DNA from: Aquila chrysaetos chrysaetos
Taxonomy: Eukaryota > Chordata > Aves > Accipitriformes > Accipitridae
Length of the DNA stretch: 64,000 nucleotides
Reading direction: 5' to 3'
Assembly (NCBI RefSeq): GCF_900496995.4
Contig: NC_044019.1
Span: 7,971,501 to 8,035,500, forward strand
In this document: piece after piece, positions 13,201 through 25,266 of the stretch
How the letters are laid out: each line of letters opens with the position of its first letter
Numbering within the stretch: position 1 is the stretch's first letter
The notes under the pieces: generated by a model
Seen by the model: the letters and a program-made list of their open reading frames with translations, nothing else
Told to the model about the DNA's origin: nothing
Databases searched by the model: none
Made by a program: the position numbers and the translations under genes

Positions 13201-13612
13201 GCTGCACCGTTACCCTGAGTGCTAACACATCACTACCTAGCACGTTCAAAATTGAGGAGGTGGGGATATTGCTGGGGCTTTTGAGCAAAGAAGCCATGCA
13301 CTGGCTTTGCGGAACTCCTAGGCCCAAGGCAGCCCAGCACCGACAGCAGAGAGAAGCCAACAGGGGCCACAGCTCCCCATGGGTTGCTGTCAGTTGCCAT
13401 CCAGTGCCAAAACTTGTCTGTATGAAAGTGAACGGAAATCCAAGAACCAGGGCCAAGGCAAATTAGGTCTGGAAGCAACAGCTCACAAATAGCAAACTCT
13501 TCAAAAGGCATGCAATGTGTTTTCAGCTCTGCTTTAACACATAGGGCCCACTGACACCAGGCAGTCCAGCAGCTCAGGTTGAGAAAAGTTGGAGGAAGGA
13601 CCTGGGCTTGGA
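10294..13612. other. unassigned single-copy sequence
   Basis: No gene is recognised. A possible 57-base mini-exon lies at 10613-10669, between CACACAG and GTGAGT, with one open frame. It is too short to judge. The part from 11640 to 11990 is AT-rich and calm in texture, without simple repeats. Everything else is mixed-composition noncoding sequence. Confidence 0.5.
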
Positions 13613-13656
13613 GGGGGTTGGACGGGGCAGGGTTGGACAGGGGCAGGGGGTGGGGG
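13613..13656 (+). repeat. G-rich block with tandem unit and quadruplex potential
   Basis: Six guanine runs of 3 to 5 bases lie at 13613-17, 13624-27, 13630-32, 13640-43, 13646-50 and 13652-56. The spacers are 6, 2, 7, 2 and 1 bases, which satisfies the usual G-quadruplex pattern. The block contains two near-identical copies of a unit starting GGTTGGAC (13616 and 13631), about 15-16 bases each, so it probably grew by tandem duplication. The quadruplex would form on the plus strand. Confidence 0.75.
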
Positions 13657-16392
13657 TATGCCTGTGGGTGTCACAGGCACTCATGGAGTTGTTTGCTGAA
13701 AGAATTTGCAAACAACAGTAATTGATTAAGAAATGGGGTAATTATGCAATCTGCTGATTACAGAGAAAGGTGTTATTAATCCACCAGGCAGGTCCAGCAA
13801 AAGCCCTGTCAAAGCATCAGGGAAGATGCTGTGGAGAAGAAGAAAGACTGCCCTGGTATCCAGCAAGCCCACTCCCCACTGGGGCAGAGCAGCTCTGGGA
13901 CTCATTCGATCCTGCCTGCAGGACCAAGTGCCATGTGCAGTGCATGCTGTGCTAATCAGACCACACCTGATTGCCAACTGCGTTTGCTGCACCCTGGATT
14001 AAACTGATTCGGCCTCTGATTTTATCCAGACATCCCCTGGAGACCCTTTTTGTGAGATTCATCTCACTACGGGAGGACTGTGTCAGCTGAGGGTCCCTTT
14101 ACAAACCATAGCAGAGTCCAACTCATCTGCTGGACCTGTTAAGACTGGGGTTCAGTCTGATATTAAGATGCTCATGAGGTGTCGTCAGCAGTCAGTGGAG
14201 TTTAGGGGGACGCTGGAGGTGCCGGCTTTGGGGTGAACTGGCCTGCTCTTGCGTCTCTTCTGGCTCTGAATTAAACAGCTCTCCCACAGCAGTCTGAAGC
14301 CTGGACAACAGCTGATGGGAGACACCCACCCTGACCCCTGCATGCAGGTGTCTTGATCAAAAACCAAATCTGATCCCAGATGTTACAGGAGAGGAAAGCA
14401 CCTGCGAGCACTGCCCCCTTCCCAACCTGTGCCTCTCTTACCCTTTCATCTTGCACAGACCCTAAGATACATTGTTGACAGAAAAGCTCCTGTTCACACC
14501 AACAGGGCACAAGCTCAGAGCAGAGGTACAAGCCAACGGCTGCCTTCCCCCAAGCCTTTTGGCCATTTGACACCCTTCATTTGGCCAGCCTCTCCAGACA
14601 AAAGCAGGGATGCTCAGCTAAAGCCCCATATGCCCCAGGCTATCCGGGTGCAGACAGGGCATCCCCCATCACCCCCTCTGCCAGAAGGAGTTTCTAACCA
14701 AAGGTCACACAGCACTGTCCGCTCACAGGGACCAAATGGCATGTGAAGATAAAAGGAAAACCCAGACCCACCCGTGAGTGAGTGGCTGAGGCATTTCCAA
14801 GTCTTGGCATGTATTGGCCATAAGAAGCACTGGAGGATTAGCCCCACTTGGCCAGAACCGTGCAAGCGGCAGAGCACGGGCTGATTACCTGGTGCCAAGC
14901 CTGTCCAGTTAATCTGTGCTCAGTTTCTTTATCTTGTCTGTCTATATATAACCTCACTCCTAGCCACCTGCAACCACCGGTGGGGAGGAGCGCACGCCAA
15001 GGGGGTGGGAGGGCTGGAGAGACGTGCAGTGAGCACCTCGATGGCAGCTCAGCTGCTGCACCAGACCTGGCATCCTTAGGGTGCGTGGATGTGCAGGGAG
15101 GCAGCGAGCAGCCCCACATGTCCTATCATGCAAGGAGCGACCATGGTCTCCTCTGCACCCCTGGCACCAGGATGTTTTGAGCAGGGCTGGGTGGTCTTGC
15201 CTGCAACCATGGCCAAGCTGGACTCGGCATTTAGGACAGTCTCAGACCAGGCTGGAGGTGAAATGAGATATGCAGAGTACAGGGGAACGGGGGCTGGGTC
15301 ACTTTCACTCATCAGAGTAAGAAATCAATACAAACAAAGGATTTGCCTTTCTATGAACAAGCTGGGGGTGACAGCTCTGGATAGAAATAGAGGAGGTGAA
15401 GACATGGCAAGGGAGAAGTGATGGGACCTGTCCCATCATGGGATTGCTGGGCAGGACAGAACAACAAAGTGGCTGTGCAGGGCAGACCAGCATGGCTGAG
15501 GTGGGATGGAGGAGCTGCTGGCAGGGATGTGCCTCCAGGCTGGTGCAGAGGAGGAATCCGGGTCCCGCAGCAGGCTATGAGTCTTCCTCACATTTGGAGG
15601 TCCAACACAGACCAGTTTGCAGCCCTCCGACCCGCCCAAGGCCCTGCATAATGCTACTCACCAGAGATATCATGTCACACACTGCCACTGCAGGAACGTG
15701 ACACTTTGGGGTTGCTGAGCCTGCTAAGAAACAGCTGGAGAAAAGTCTCTGCTCACAGGGTGCTTTCTGTTGGAGGAAAAAGAGGAGAAATCCCAGTTCT
15801 CTGTGCTGTCAGGATGGTATTTTAGGAAATTCCCTTTCATCTTCGCAGATGTGTTGTCCATTTAAATATTGATCCTTCTCCTTCGCATGTGTTCTGTACC
15901 CACTTAGGCTTGCCATTTTTCAGCTTGCTCCTCTGATGGAGCTCGGACAATACATTCAAGTCTCACATCTTGATTTGCTTAAAAAAAAACCCATCGTGTC
16001 TCTTCCCCTGGATTCATCAGAGGAACCAAACACAGAGCAGCTCCGCATTGTGCAGCCAGGGGGGCACGCTGTCCTATGGGGGTCCATCGCATCCTGCAAA
16101 CCTCCCATTGCTGCAGACTGATGGGAAAGGCACAACACTAGGATCCAAGAACCCTTGTCACAGCCCTGCAACAGACCACAGTGGCAGCAGCACCAGCCCC
16201 AAAAAATCCTGGGGGTTTTGCACCAGAATTCATGCAGAGTCTGTGCCACTGATTTGAATGAATTTCCAAAACCCTGATAGCACCAGGTGGGCCAGCTGTG
16301 CCCATTCTGACAGCCCCATTTAAAGTGAAGAAGGTTGAAACTACCCTCAGAACAGGGGTAATCACTCAAAACACAGAAAACCCACCAAAACT
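13657..16392. other. unassigned sequence with one short perfect palindrome
   Basis: No gene is recognised. At 15419-15438 there is a perfect inverted repeat with 9-base arms (TGATGGGAC and GTCCCATCA) around a 2-base centre. Frames are short on both strands. Confidence 0.5.
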
Positions 16393-16408
16393 AAAAAAAA
16401 AAAAAAAA
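16393..16408. repeat. A16 homopolymer run
   Basis: Sixteen consecutive A follow ACCAAAACT. No retroposon body or flanking duplication is recognisable, so this is recorded only as a homopolymer. Confidence 0.85.
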
Positions 16409-19400
16409 GGGCATTCAGATCCTCTGGAAATCAAAATGTTGGAGCTTTCTCTATAAGAATTATTTCCGGGATTAACTTTCTGATGTGAGCAGGCATGTCC
16501 CCTCAAACAATAATAAAATCCATGGGTATCAAATTCAAAAGAATATAGAATATAACCCATTAAATTGAGCAAAACAAATCAAAATGGTGTAACCAAAATC
16601 TTGCAGCATCTCCAAAACATTATCATCTTTCATTTCTTTTTCTTCTAGTTACAGAATTGTGACACTTTTGCAAAAAAATTCCTGTCCACTCAAATCTACA
16701 TTTTTGTCTTTGGTTAAATAAAATATTTGACAAGAGGAAACAACACAGGTTTGCAAGTTGTTTGTGAAGACTGTGCTTGTTGCAGTGATTTAATTAAAAG
16801 CCATTTCACATGAGGGATTCACACTCCTCTGCACCCTCGGGAATATTTTACTTTTGTTCCTTCTCACTCTTTTCTTCTCTGCTTGCAAAGCCAAGACCAT
16901 CCAGCCTGACGGGATGCAGTTGGTCTTTGTATTAAGGTAAACTTGAGCAAAATCCCATTTAGCTTATGCTTGGGGACAATCAGAGCTTCTAGTGCCAGGG
17001 GCTTATTTCAGGGGGATTTGTGCAGTTTGACACAGATAGGAGTTCAATTTGAGCTACCAGAAATACATCAACTAGAGCAAGACAATCCGGGAAACAGCTG
17101 GACATCCCAATTCCTGTCCCCATGCGTCTGCTGGGAGACAAACCAGTGTGTGCATGGGACACACAGACCCTGCTCCTACAGGAGTTCATGTGTCCCAAAC
17201 TCCTCTGGGGAGAAGGCGGATGGAAGGAACATGAAAAGCTCTGGCAGAAGGGGTCAGGAGAGGCAAGTCTACTCCAGAGGGGAGAAACTAGAACAGGGGA
17301 TGGAAGAAAACCAGGAGGACAAGAATAACCAGGACTTCCGGACCAGCAGCTGAGCCTTGCAAGTGTACAGCAAGCACTGAGTCCAGGGATTTATTAGAAA
17401 TTACAAGGAAACCAGTGGCAGTGCTGTCTGCTCACTGCCCCAGCAGTGTTGGGCTTGCTTTGCTGGTGAGTCTGCTCTTGGGAATACCTGGATGAGAAGC
17501 CCGCTCCCTGCAAAGCAATGGGTACAGGCTCTGCCCTGAGTCTGAGAGCTCCCAAACCTGCACACCGGTGCTGAACCTCTCTGAATGCTCCCCACCAGTG
17601 TCACAGCCTAGTCAAAGAGGACTGGATCATGACCTAGTTCGAGAGACGAAGACCTGTCCTGGCCATCCCATCCTAAGGTGGAGCAATTGACCTGGTAATT
17701 CCTGGTCATGGCTGTAGATTTTTGATGAACTACCAATGGTCTTTTAGAGAGACACCTCAAGTCAACAGTAAGATGCAGTGGAGATGAATAAGGGTCAGTG
17801 ATGGTCCACCACAAATCAAATACGTTATAGAAACCATAGGGCAAATGAGGAAGCCAAACTCTCCAGCTCAAGTAAACTGGGGGACCTACCTCCAGCAATG
17901 AGCACTCTGCTCCCCAGGGTGGTGCTACAGGAGATCCCTGTGCTGGAGGCTAAACCAGGCTGTCCCTGATCTGGACACGGAGAGTGGAGTGCACCCTTGG
18001 GCTCAAAACACACCACTGGCCTCTGGCTGGGCCCTACGTCTGCTTTTGTCTGTAATGGGAAGAAAAGTTCATGTGCATGCCATTAATTTCTTGCTCCCTG
18101 CAGCAGGAGACAATGGTCTGGCTTCGTATCACCACCATGGAATGAGGCACTGCAACAGCAGTGGGTGCAGGATCGATCAATGTGTTATGTGGTTCCCAGG
18201 GGATGGGCAGTAGGTTTCTATCACAGCCAGATTCTGGGAAGGGACATCACAGGACTATCTGGTGCCTGCCTTCACAGCCAGCACAAGGGAAAATCGGAAT
18301 GGGGCTTTCAGCATCAGTGTAAAAGCACTACAATGTGCAGGATAGGAGGGAGGCAAGTTCTTTCATATTAAGTGCTCTGAAAGTGGCTCTGCTCCCTCAG
18401 GGAAAGGGACAGGACAGCCAGGGAGGGAAATCTGTGTCCAATTGCTGCACCAATCCCTCCCGATGCTCTGCACCAGGCCATGTCCCTATGTCCTCCCCAC
18501 AGTCATCCCCTTCCCTCAACGGTTGCTGGAGAGAGAGAGTGATTTCTTACAGTGTGGCCCTTTTCCCTGCCCCTCCACCACCAACTGCCTCCACTGATGC
18601 AACCAGACAGAGCTGGACGTAGGTCACCGCCTCTGCCCCTTGTGCTGTGTGACATAAATGGCTTTGCTGACCCTAATGCTCTGGAGCTTACAGCTCCTGA
18701 TCCAGGTAGTCCCAGGACAGCTGTCCTGCTCAGCCTCCTGCCAGCAAAATTAAGTTAGAAATGCAACTTGGTAGCTCAGAGAGCAAAATGTGGTCCTGCC
18801 CTCTCTCCATGACCACGATTGAGCAGGGCAAGCGTGTGCCCCCACCCTATCTTGAAAACACTGGTTCTGCTTCCTCCCTTACTTCTCTGGAAGCAAGAAA
18901 GTCACACACTGACCTATGAGCAAGTGCTACGTGAGGGTTAAGCAAGAGGTACTGATGGCGTCTGTCTGGGAGCCAGCAGGTTAAGTCAAGAATTTCCCCA
19001 GTACATGCCTCACACCTTGGAGCGGAGTGAACCACAGTGTTGCAACACCTCCTACAAGCTCAGAAGACGCATTAAAGAAGTTCACTGGATGGAAGCACTT
19101 CTTCTAGGCCTGTTGCATAATCCAGATAAGTAGATAAGCCTGTAACATTTGCACAACACAGTGTCCCTTCATTGGCCTTGTTACTGGTCTCATTTTGCAG
19201 GGCTTAATTCAGGGGATCTGATGGATTGAGGACACCTTTCAGGTCATCTATTCCTTGGGAGGTGGCTGTGACCAAGCTCTAGTGTTTTGCTACTGGGTGC
19301 ATTAAAGGGACAGGGACACCTCACTGACAGCTGTACTTTATGCTTTGCAACTCTGTCCCAAGACATTTTGGAAATGGCATTATGACACCTATGGGAAGTA

Positions 19401-20267
19401 CTTGGGCAGCTTCTCATGGAAGGACTGTGGCATGGCAAAGCCACCAGGGGAAGAGAATCATGACCTGCCAGAGATGAAATAACCTTTGCACAAACACACA
19501 GATACACACAGCTTGGGCACATGCCTGCTCGACTATTTACTTGACTCAAAGGGCACAGGATGTTGGGCTTGAGTAGTGGCAGGACTCAGGTGTCAGGGAA
19601 AAAGATGGGACACAGGTGAATGCATTGACTGAGCACAGGCATAGTCCAGAGTCTGCTAGGAACTGTCCTGCTTCTGTAACTCCCCTCTCTGGAATTTGCC
19701 AGGCAGCCCAAGGGGAGTGCACAATAGCATCTACCCAGCAAACGGATGACATCACCTTGTACTTTCCTTTGGGCTGTGGGTGCAGGAAGGATCCAGATAG
19801 CAGGCTCCAGGGATGTACCCCAAGCACAAGGGCACAGAGTTGAGCAATCAGTGCTGTACTCCGGGCACTTGCAGAGTCCTTCGCTGAGCCAACAAGCAGG
19901 GAACAATGTTGTGCTGAAGGCTGGCCTTCCCTCCAGGAGCTTTCTGCAAGCAAGTCCCACACCTTGCACTGAAAGGGACCTGGGTGGTCAGAGCAGGAGG
20001 CTTGGGACTTGGCGGGATGATGCTTGTAGCTGCCCTAGCCACACGTTGTCAATGATCCTGAACTAACAGGCTGGGGGGCAGAGGGGGGTGAATGCAGGAA
20101 CTTTCTGCCCCAGTGACTCCAGCCTGGTTCCAGGTGACACCAGACAGGGGGGAATTCCCCTACCAGGGGAATGCAAACCTCTTCCCCATTTCTTTGTTCA
20201 GAGCATGGGATGCCTTGTCCTTGGGTGCAGGTGCCTTCAGGGATCTGCACCATTTCTAAATTGCCAC
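16409..20267. other. unassigned sequence; AT-rich at its start
   Basis: No gene is recognised. The AT-rich part at 16600-16830 includes the palindromic homeobox-type core TTTAATTAAA (16789-16798) and has no simple repeats, so it could be a conserved noncoding element. The rest is mixed GC with short frames on both strands. Confidence 0.45.
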
Positions 20268-20303
20268 AGAGCCCCAGGAGGGACCAGAGCCCCAGGATGG
20301 ACC
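20268..20303. repeat. 18-base tandem duplication
   Basis: Two adjacent copies of an 18-base unit (20268-20285 and 20286-20303) begin AGAGCCCCAGGA and differ at one position. It is a local slippage duplication with no other meaning apparent. Confidence 0.85.
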
Positions 20304-20500
20304 ACCTCGCCCCTTACATTCTTTAAACACATATAGATGCCCTGTGCCTGTGGCTATTCAGAGGCCTTCAGTCCCATCCCCACTCTCACATTGTGGGGAA
20401 GATCCTAGGGCTTGCTGTGGCCCAAGTCCTCTGGTCAGCCCATGGTGTTTTAGCAGTGGAGTTTTTCTCTCCCTCCTGCTTTGCTCTCACTTGCTCCCAG

Positions 20501-20668
20501 GCCACAGCCCTGTGGCAATGTCCATCAGAAATCCCCCCTGGGGTGCTCACAGCCACTGTGTGGGATTTGCAGGGAAAACATGCATCACTTGCGGGAATAC
20601 AAGGTCAGGAGACACAGGACAGGGCAAGAAGAGCCAGTGCGGCTGCAGCTCACAGCCCTGCTCCTGGG
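20501..20668 (+). other. candidate internal exon (unproven)
   Basis: A long pyrimidine tract (20461-20498) ends in CCCAG at 20500. GGG followed by GTGAGT begins the putative donor at 20669. The 168 bases between are 56 codons exactly, and all three plus-strand frames are open throughout. One frame reads CGICRENMHHLREY in its middle, and another is alanine-rich near its end. I recognise no domain. The strong splice-like borders are the reason for listing it. The absence of a matching neighbouring exon or known protein is the reason for low confidence. Pseudo-exons of this quality occur in vertebrate noncoding DNA. Confidence 0.2.
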
Positions 20669-22936
20669 GTGAGTCACCGCTGCACTATTTATGCCAGCAT
20701 CAAGGGGAGGGCAGGGACACCTGGGTCAGGGGAAGGGTTTTCCATGCTCTGCTCCCTGACCCTGCCAGGGATGGGGACCTTATGACTGCCCGTAAAGCCA
20801 CCTGTTCTGCGCCTTCCTTGTACATCTTAATAGTGAAGCATCCCTTCTACTCGCCCTGTTCCCCACCTCGACCTCATCCACCTGGCGTGGGCGTGGCCCA
20901 GTCCTGGAGAGATGTTTTGTCCTCTTCACCCAGCCTGGGGTATCATCTGCAGGAGCCCGCAGAGATGGAGAAAGAAGCCATGGCAGCCTGACCCCATTTC
21001 TCTGGACAAGGGGAGGAAGCAGAACAGAGCTGCCTCATGGCGTGGGTACAGATAGCCCCCCATCTTTCCCAAAATCTCTTCCTGGGGCAGTGCCAAGCAG
21101 CCAAGCAAAGGCTGGCCAGGGAAGAAGGAAAGGAGTTGGCATAAGTGATGGTAAAAGACTTTCCACTCATTGCTTTTCCTTCTTGGTAGGGACTGCAGTG
21201 CAATTGCAAGATTGCAAAATCCATGCTTGGGATTTTTTCAAAATGCTAATTCTGGATTTCCAATCTTGAGCTGGCCAGAGGGCCATGCTGAAATAACAAA
21301 AGACCATTTGTTTTCCTGAGGGGGAAACTAGAGTCTTGTTTGTTTTCTTTCAAAATCAGAAAGTCAGATCTTATATGTCTCACTTGCTGAATTTTTTGAT
21401 GGAAAAGAGCAGGTGGTTTTGTAGCATCGGATGCACCAGGAAAACATAGTCCCATTGCTTGAGTTGTGGCAAAATGGTTATACATGTTAGTCATTCTTGC
21501 TTGTTTCACTCAATGACTAAATAAACAGCAGGGAGAAAAGGTTAGCCCTTTAAGTTTCAGTGCTCATCAGTGAGGGTCAGATGAAGCTCATTTTCTGTAC
21601 GTGGGACCTCTGACAAGTCCTACAGGAAAACCAAGAAATGTCAGACGTGACCTTCCTGGCAAATCAAATGTGAAAAACAAGGAAGCTACACTAGGCAGGC
21701 TTTTTAAGGAAGTAAAAAAAGGGCACAGCCATTTATTTTTCCTCAACAGATCCTCTCTGAGGTGATTGTACTATTGTAAACTACATCTCAGTTTGGCTGA
21801 TAACAGAGTTTAGTACTGGTGCTCTGCAGCATTAGTATTGTGTGGGTCTAAATTCATCCAGAGGAGGAGCAGAGCCTTGGAGAAACTGATGAACCTGTGG
21901 CTCGCTGTGGTCAGCTGTGGTAGGGATCTGAGCATTTAATCACAGCAACCTGGTCTTAGCCTCATCCAGACCCAAAAGACAAGAGTGTCCCTAGAAAACC
22001 CTGGGAGCTGGACCCAGAAAAAAGTCCAACTCTGTGCTCAAAGGACCCAGAGGTCTTTTATTGCTCTCCTTTATGACGATCCAGTTTCCAACCAACAAGC
22101 ACAGAGGCATTCAAAAATATGTGTCCTGGTAACTGTTCACATTGACTTCCCTCTTGGTTATGTTCCTTTTCAAAGCCCCTCCAACATGTCAAGGTGGTTT
22201 ATGGTTTAAAGGTTTTACTATCTGCTAATCCAAGCTGTGGGAGTCCCACCGCAGAGGAAAAAGCCAGGAGGGGCTGAGTGGCCCAAACAAACCACAAAAC
22301 ACAGCCAAGAGAGGATAGGCACGGAGGTGATCTAGTAAGTGCAAGAGTTTCCAAGGTTGATGTCTGCATCTCCGGGATTACTTGAAGTCCTACGGTCACA
22401 AAGGAGTATGGGGTTTATGCACTGTTGGCCAGACCAAAAAGAGGTATCTGGCTAGGAGGAAATGGACTGTGTCCTGGACTCCCTGTTGATAGAGGTCAGT
22501 GTGGGTAGGGTCACAGAAACTCAAAAAGAGCCTCACTTTGCCAAATGAACCTCACACTCTGTGGGACCTGCACTCAGCTTTCACTGCCAGGATGCAGGGT
22601 GGCCATGCTCTGCCTTTGCCTGCATTGCCACAGTTGCCTTCATTTGCCCTCCTGATTTCTACAAGTGTTGGTCTCATTTTCTCCAGTTTTTGCTATTTAG
22701 TAAGAACATTTGTGAGGACGGAACGTGAGACTCCTCCAGCTGGAGAAGCTGTTGTGATGGACAAGCAGTGGCAAAATTCACATCGCCATGCTGGGCTCAG
22801 CCCAAGGGGACCAGAAAGCTGCAACAGGGGCACCATGGGCATTACGTTTCACCATGGAAAGGTTTAGATCCCCAATGGAAAACAGGCAACAGTGTCCTGC
22901 TTGCTGCCCAGGATGATCAGATACAACCAATGAATG
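20669..22936. other. unassigned sequence
   Basis: No gene or repeat family is recognised. The stretch 21240-21560 is more AT-rich. A frame of 215 codons spans 20344-20991 on the plus strand and contains the candidate exon above. Its amino-acid text has no recognisable family and is probably a consequence of GC-rich composition. Confidence 0.5.
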
Positions 22937-22964
22937 ACCAATAAATGAGAACCAATAAATGAGA
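22937..22964. repeat. 14-base tandem duplication
   Basis: Two perfect adjacent copies of ACCAATAAATGAGA, preceded at 22925 by a partial related copy (ACCAATGAATG). Each unit carries AATAAA, but this is a by-product of the duplication and not evidence of a transcript end. Confidence 0.85.
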
Positions 22965-23909
22965 AGGAAAAGATGCAATACACAAGACAAGGCAGAAACG
23001 ATGGGGGTCTGAGATCCAGTAGCCAACACTAAGGCTTGTTCTCAGAGCCACGGGGAAAGCGTCTTCCTTCTGGAACCATGGCCATATTTTTCAGCAGGAG
23101 CCAACCCATCATAAGGCAAGCCAAGACTGGAGGCTGGTACAGTCATAGCTCCTGCATGACCACAGGAGACATTGGGAGCTGCCTGCAGAAGCCCAACATA
23201 ATTATCATTCCTGCTTCAGTGCAGAGTGAAGAGTTAAATTCTCTCCCTCAGCAAGAGCCCAGAGGCAGCTCCCAGTCACCACCATCTGCTCTCATTCACA
23301 TGTGAGATGTGTGCGGGCACCATTCAGTTCTCCATTTATTCCCTTTGACAAAACCAGAACCGCTGAGATCACGTATAATGAAGAAGAATGGCTGAGCCAT
23401 TCCCAGTGTGCACGGGAAGCTGGGCTGGCTGGGCGCTCGCGGGGAGGGGAAACATCTGGTCCCAGGAGAGGGTCCTTCCCTCTATGCAACCAGGAGAGTG
23501 CTGTCTCCTGGGAATGATTCACTCAACTGCAAGTGGCTGCTGGCATCATCCAGCCAGGCCATGGTCTGTGTGATAATAACTGTGCACAGAACAGCTCTGC
23601 CTACGTATCTGGGTCCCCATGCAAGCAAGAGTGTTTATACACAGTGAACAACCTCTGTTTGCAGGGCATCAGTCTCTCCCCAATAAAGTTTCACTCTCCT
23701 CCAGACCAGCTGTGACACTCTGTAGTTCAGCAATCAATCCCATCACAAACGACAATAATCCGGGAGCAGTCCCAAGAACCCCCAAGAGTCTGTCTGCACC
23801 GAACCTGGCCAGAAATTGCCCAGCTGAAATGTGTTGTTGCAAATGGGCGTGAACAGAAATTTCAACTGCTGGAGGGAAAGAACCCAAGCCTCATTCAAAA
23901 TAGAAGGCC
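22965..23909. other. unassigned sequence
   Basis: Mixed-composition noncoding DNA with short overlapping frames. No repeat, RNA gene or conserved domain is recognised. Confidence 0.5.
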
Positions 23910-23924
23910 GGGGGGGGGGGGGGG
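23910..23924 (+). repeat. G15 homopolymer
   Basis: Fifteen uninterrupted G follow AAGGCC and precede TGTGCGC. Long G homopolymers are prone to length error in sequencing, so the true length is uncertain. Confidence 0.85.
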
Positions 23925-24200
23925 TGTGCGCTATTTTAAAAAAAATGATCCATTGTCCTAAAAAACTAAACTGTTCTATAGTTAAAAAATCACTTTTCGT
24001 TAAGACATTTCTGGCAATTTATACTTTAAAAGGTTTTTTTAAAAAGGTTGGAAGAGGATAAAGTATTTCTAAATTATTCAAATGAAATGTTTAGATTAAT
24101 TCAAACTAAATATTTTTTTTAATGGCCTCTTCCATGAAATTTTCAACAATTTGTCCTAATTCAAGCAGGAAATTATTTCAGATACTCATAAACTCATGGG
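23925..24200. other. AT-rich block directly after the G15 run
   Basis: The stretch is dominated by A and T runs, including a T8 run near 24112 and repeated AAATTATT-type words. No gene is visible. The sharp switch from poly-G to AT-rich sequence is unusual. The block may be a very old degraded repeat, but no family is recognised. Confidence 0.5.
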
Positions 24201-25125
24201 ATGGGAAGTGAGATCTAGTGAAAATCAGCTGATAATTGCTCAACTAAATCACTTGGCAAGCACTCGTGAAAAAAACAAGTCATGCCAAAGAGAATCAAGA
24301 TGGGAGAAGTAAGCTAAACACATACCAATGAATTCAGCTAGCTCTGGTCTGCAGAGGCTAGAGGCTTTAGTGAGTCATGGGCTTTTCTACAAGAGGGTGT
24401 TTTCTTCCTTGTGTCCCCTTTCTGGCTCATGCAAATACAGTTTGTGCATCTTTCCCCTGCTTTAGGTTTTGTTTTCTGGAAGTCCTGGCTGTGCAAACAG
24501 CTGCAGCTCCACAGTGCCAGTTCCTGCTCCTCTCTCTTAGATGCCTAGCATGCTGCAGACCAGAAGAAGCTCTTAGATGAGGTGGTGGCAACAAGGACAG
24601 GTAAAGTTTAGAAAGCTGCAGCACACAAACAGGAAGCGATGGGGGCAGAGGACATTCATGCTGCTGCTTTTTCTCCCATGTCTCAGTGGGCAGCACTGGG
24701 CAGGGCAGTGCACGGTGCTGGTGGGTCAGAAGAAAGCATCGATGGTCCCATTGGAGCCAGGAGACCCCTCGCTGAAGGGCCATGTTGCTGGCATCCCCCC
24801 CTGCCCCAGTCTCCTGCTCGTCCAGCCGGCTCTGCATCATTCTCCTTGGACCCCCTTACTGACCCCTTCCCATTGAGTTTTCCATTTGCCAAAGCCACCA
24901 GCAGCCTGCAACCATTTCCACACTAATTTCATAGGTCAGGGGTGAATTGCTTCTTAGGAAAAACAGGCCAATGCAACACATTGGGAGCAACATTTCCAAG
25001 ATATCGCAGAAACCCAGTTAACTTCCCTGCACCCAATAAAGAAATGCTTCAGAAATTCCCCTGGCAAGGTTACCCAGCAGTCTGAAATGCCGTGGCAATT
25101 GCCCTGTTTTTGATATTCCTTGCAG
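24201..25125. other. unassigned sequence
   Basis: No gene is recognised. Pyrimidine-rich acceptor-like sites occur near 24445 and 24465 without an accompanying exon. This stretch ends at the acceptor of the candidate exon at 25126. Confidence 0.45.
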
Positions 25126-25266
25126 GGTAACTATCCTGACTTCTGGGACCCCTCCAACTCTGCACTAACTGTGTTTTGCAACCCAGATATTCCAGCAGAA
25201 GAGTTGTCCCCGGAGGCAGTGTCTGTGCCAGGCAGACGAAGCAGCTCGCTAGGTGCCCTTGTCTAA
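25126..25266 (+). other. candidate terminal exon fragment (unproven)
   Basis: After CCTTGCAG, a frame of 46 codons runs to a TAA stop at 25264-25266. It reads GNYPDFWDPSNS at the start and ends GRRSSSLGALV. The frame opens only 12 bases upstream of the acceptor, so it coincides with the splice-like border. An AATAAA hexamer follows at 25555-25560, about 290 bases after the stop, a plausible 3' UTR length. I know no family with this sequence. An open stretch of this length has a sizeable chance of arising at random. Confidence 0.17.

Noticed and set aside
22925..22964. Short direct repeats as a possible CRISPR array
   Set aside because: The units are adjacent with no spacers, and the genome is that of a vertebrate.
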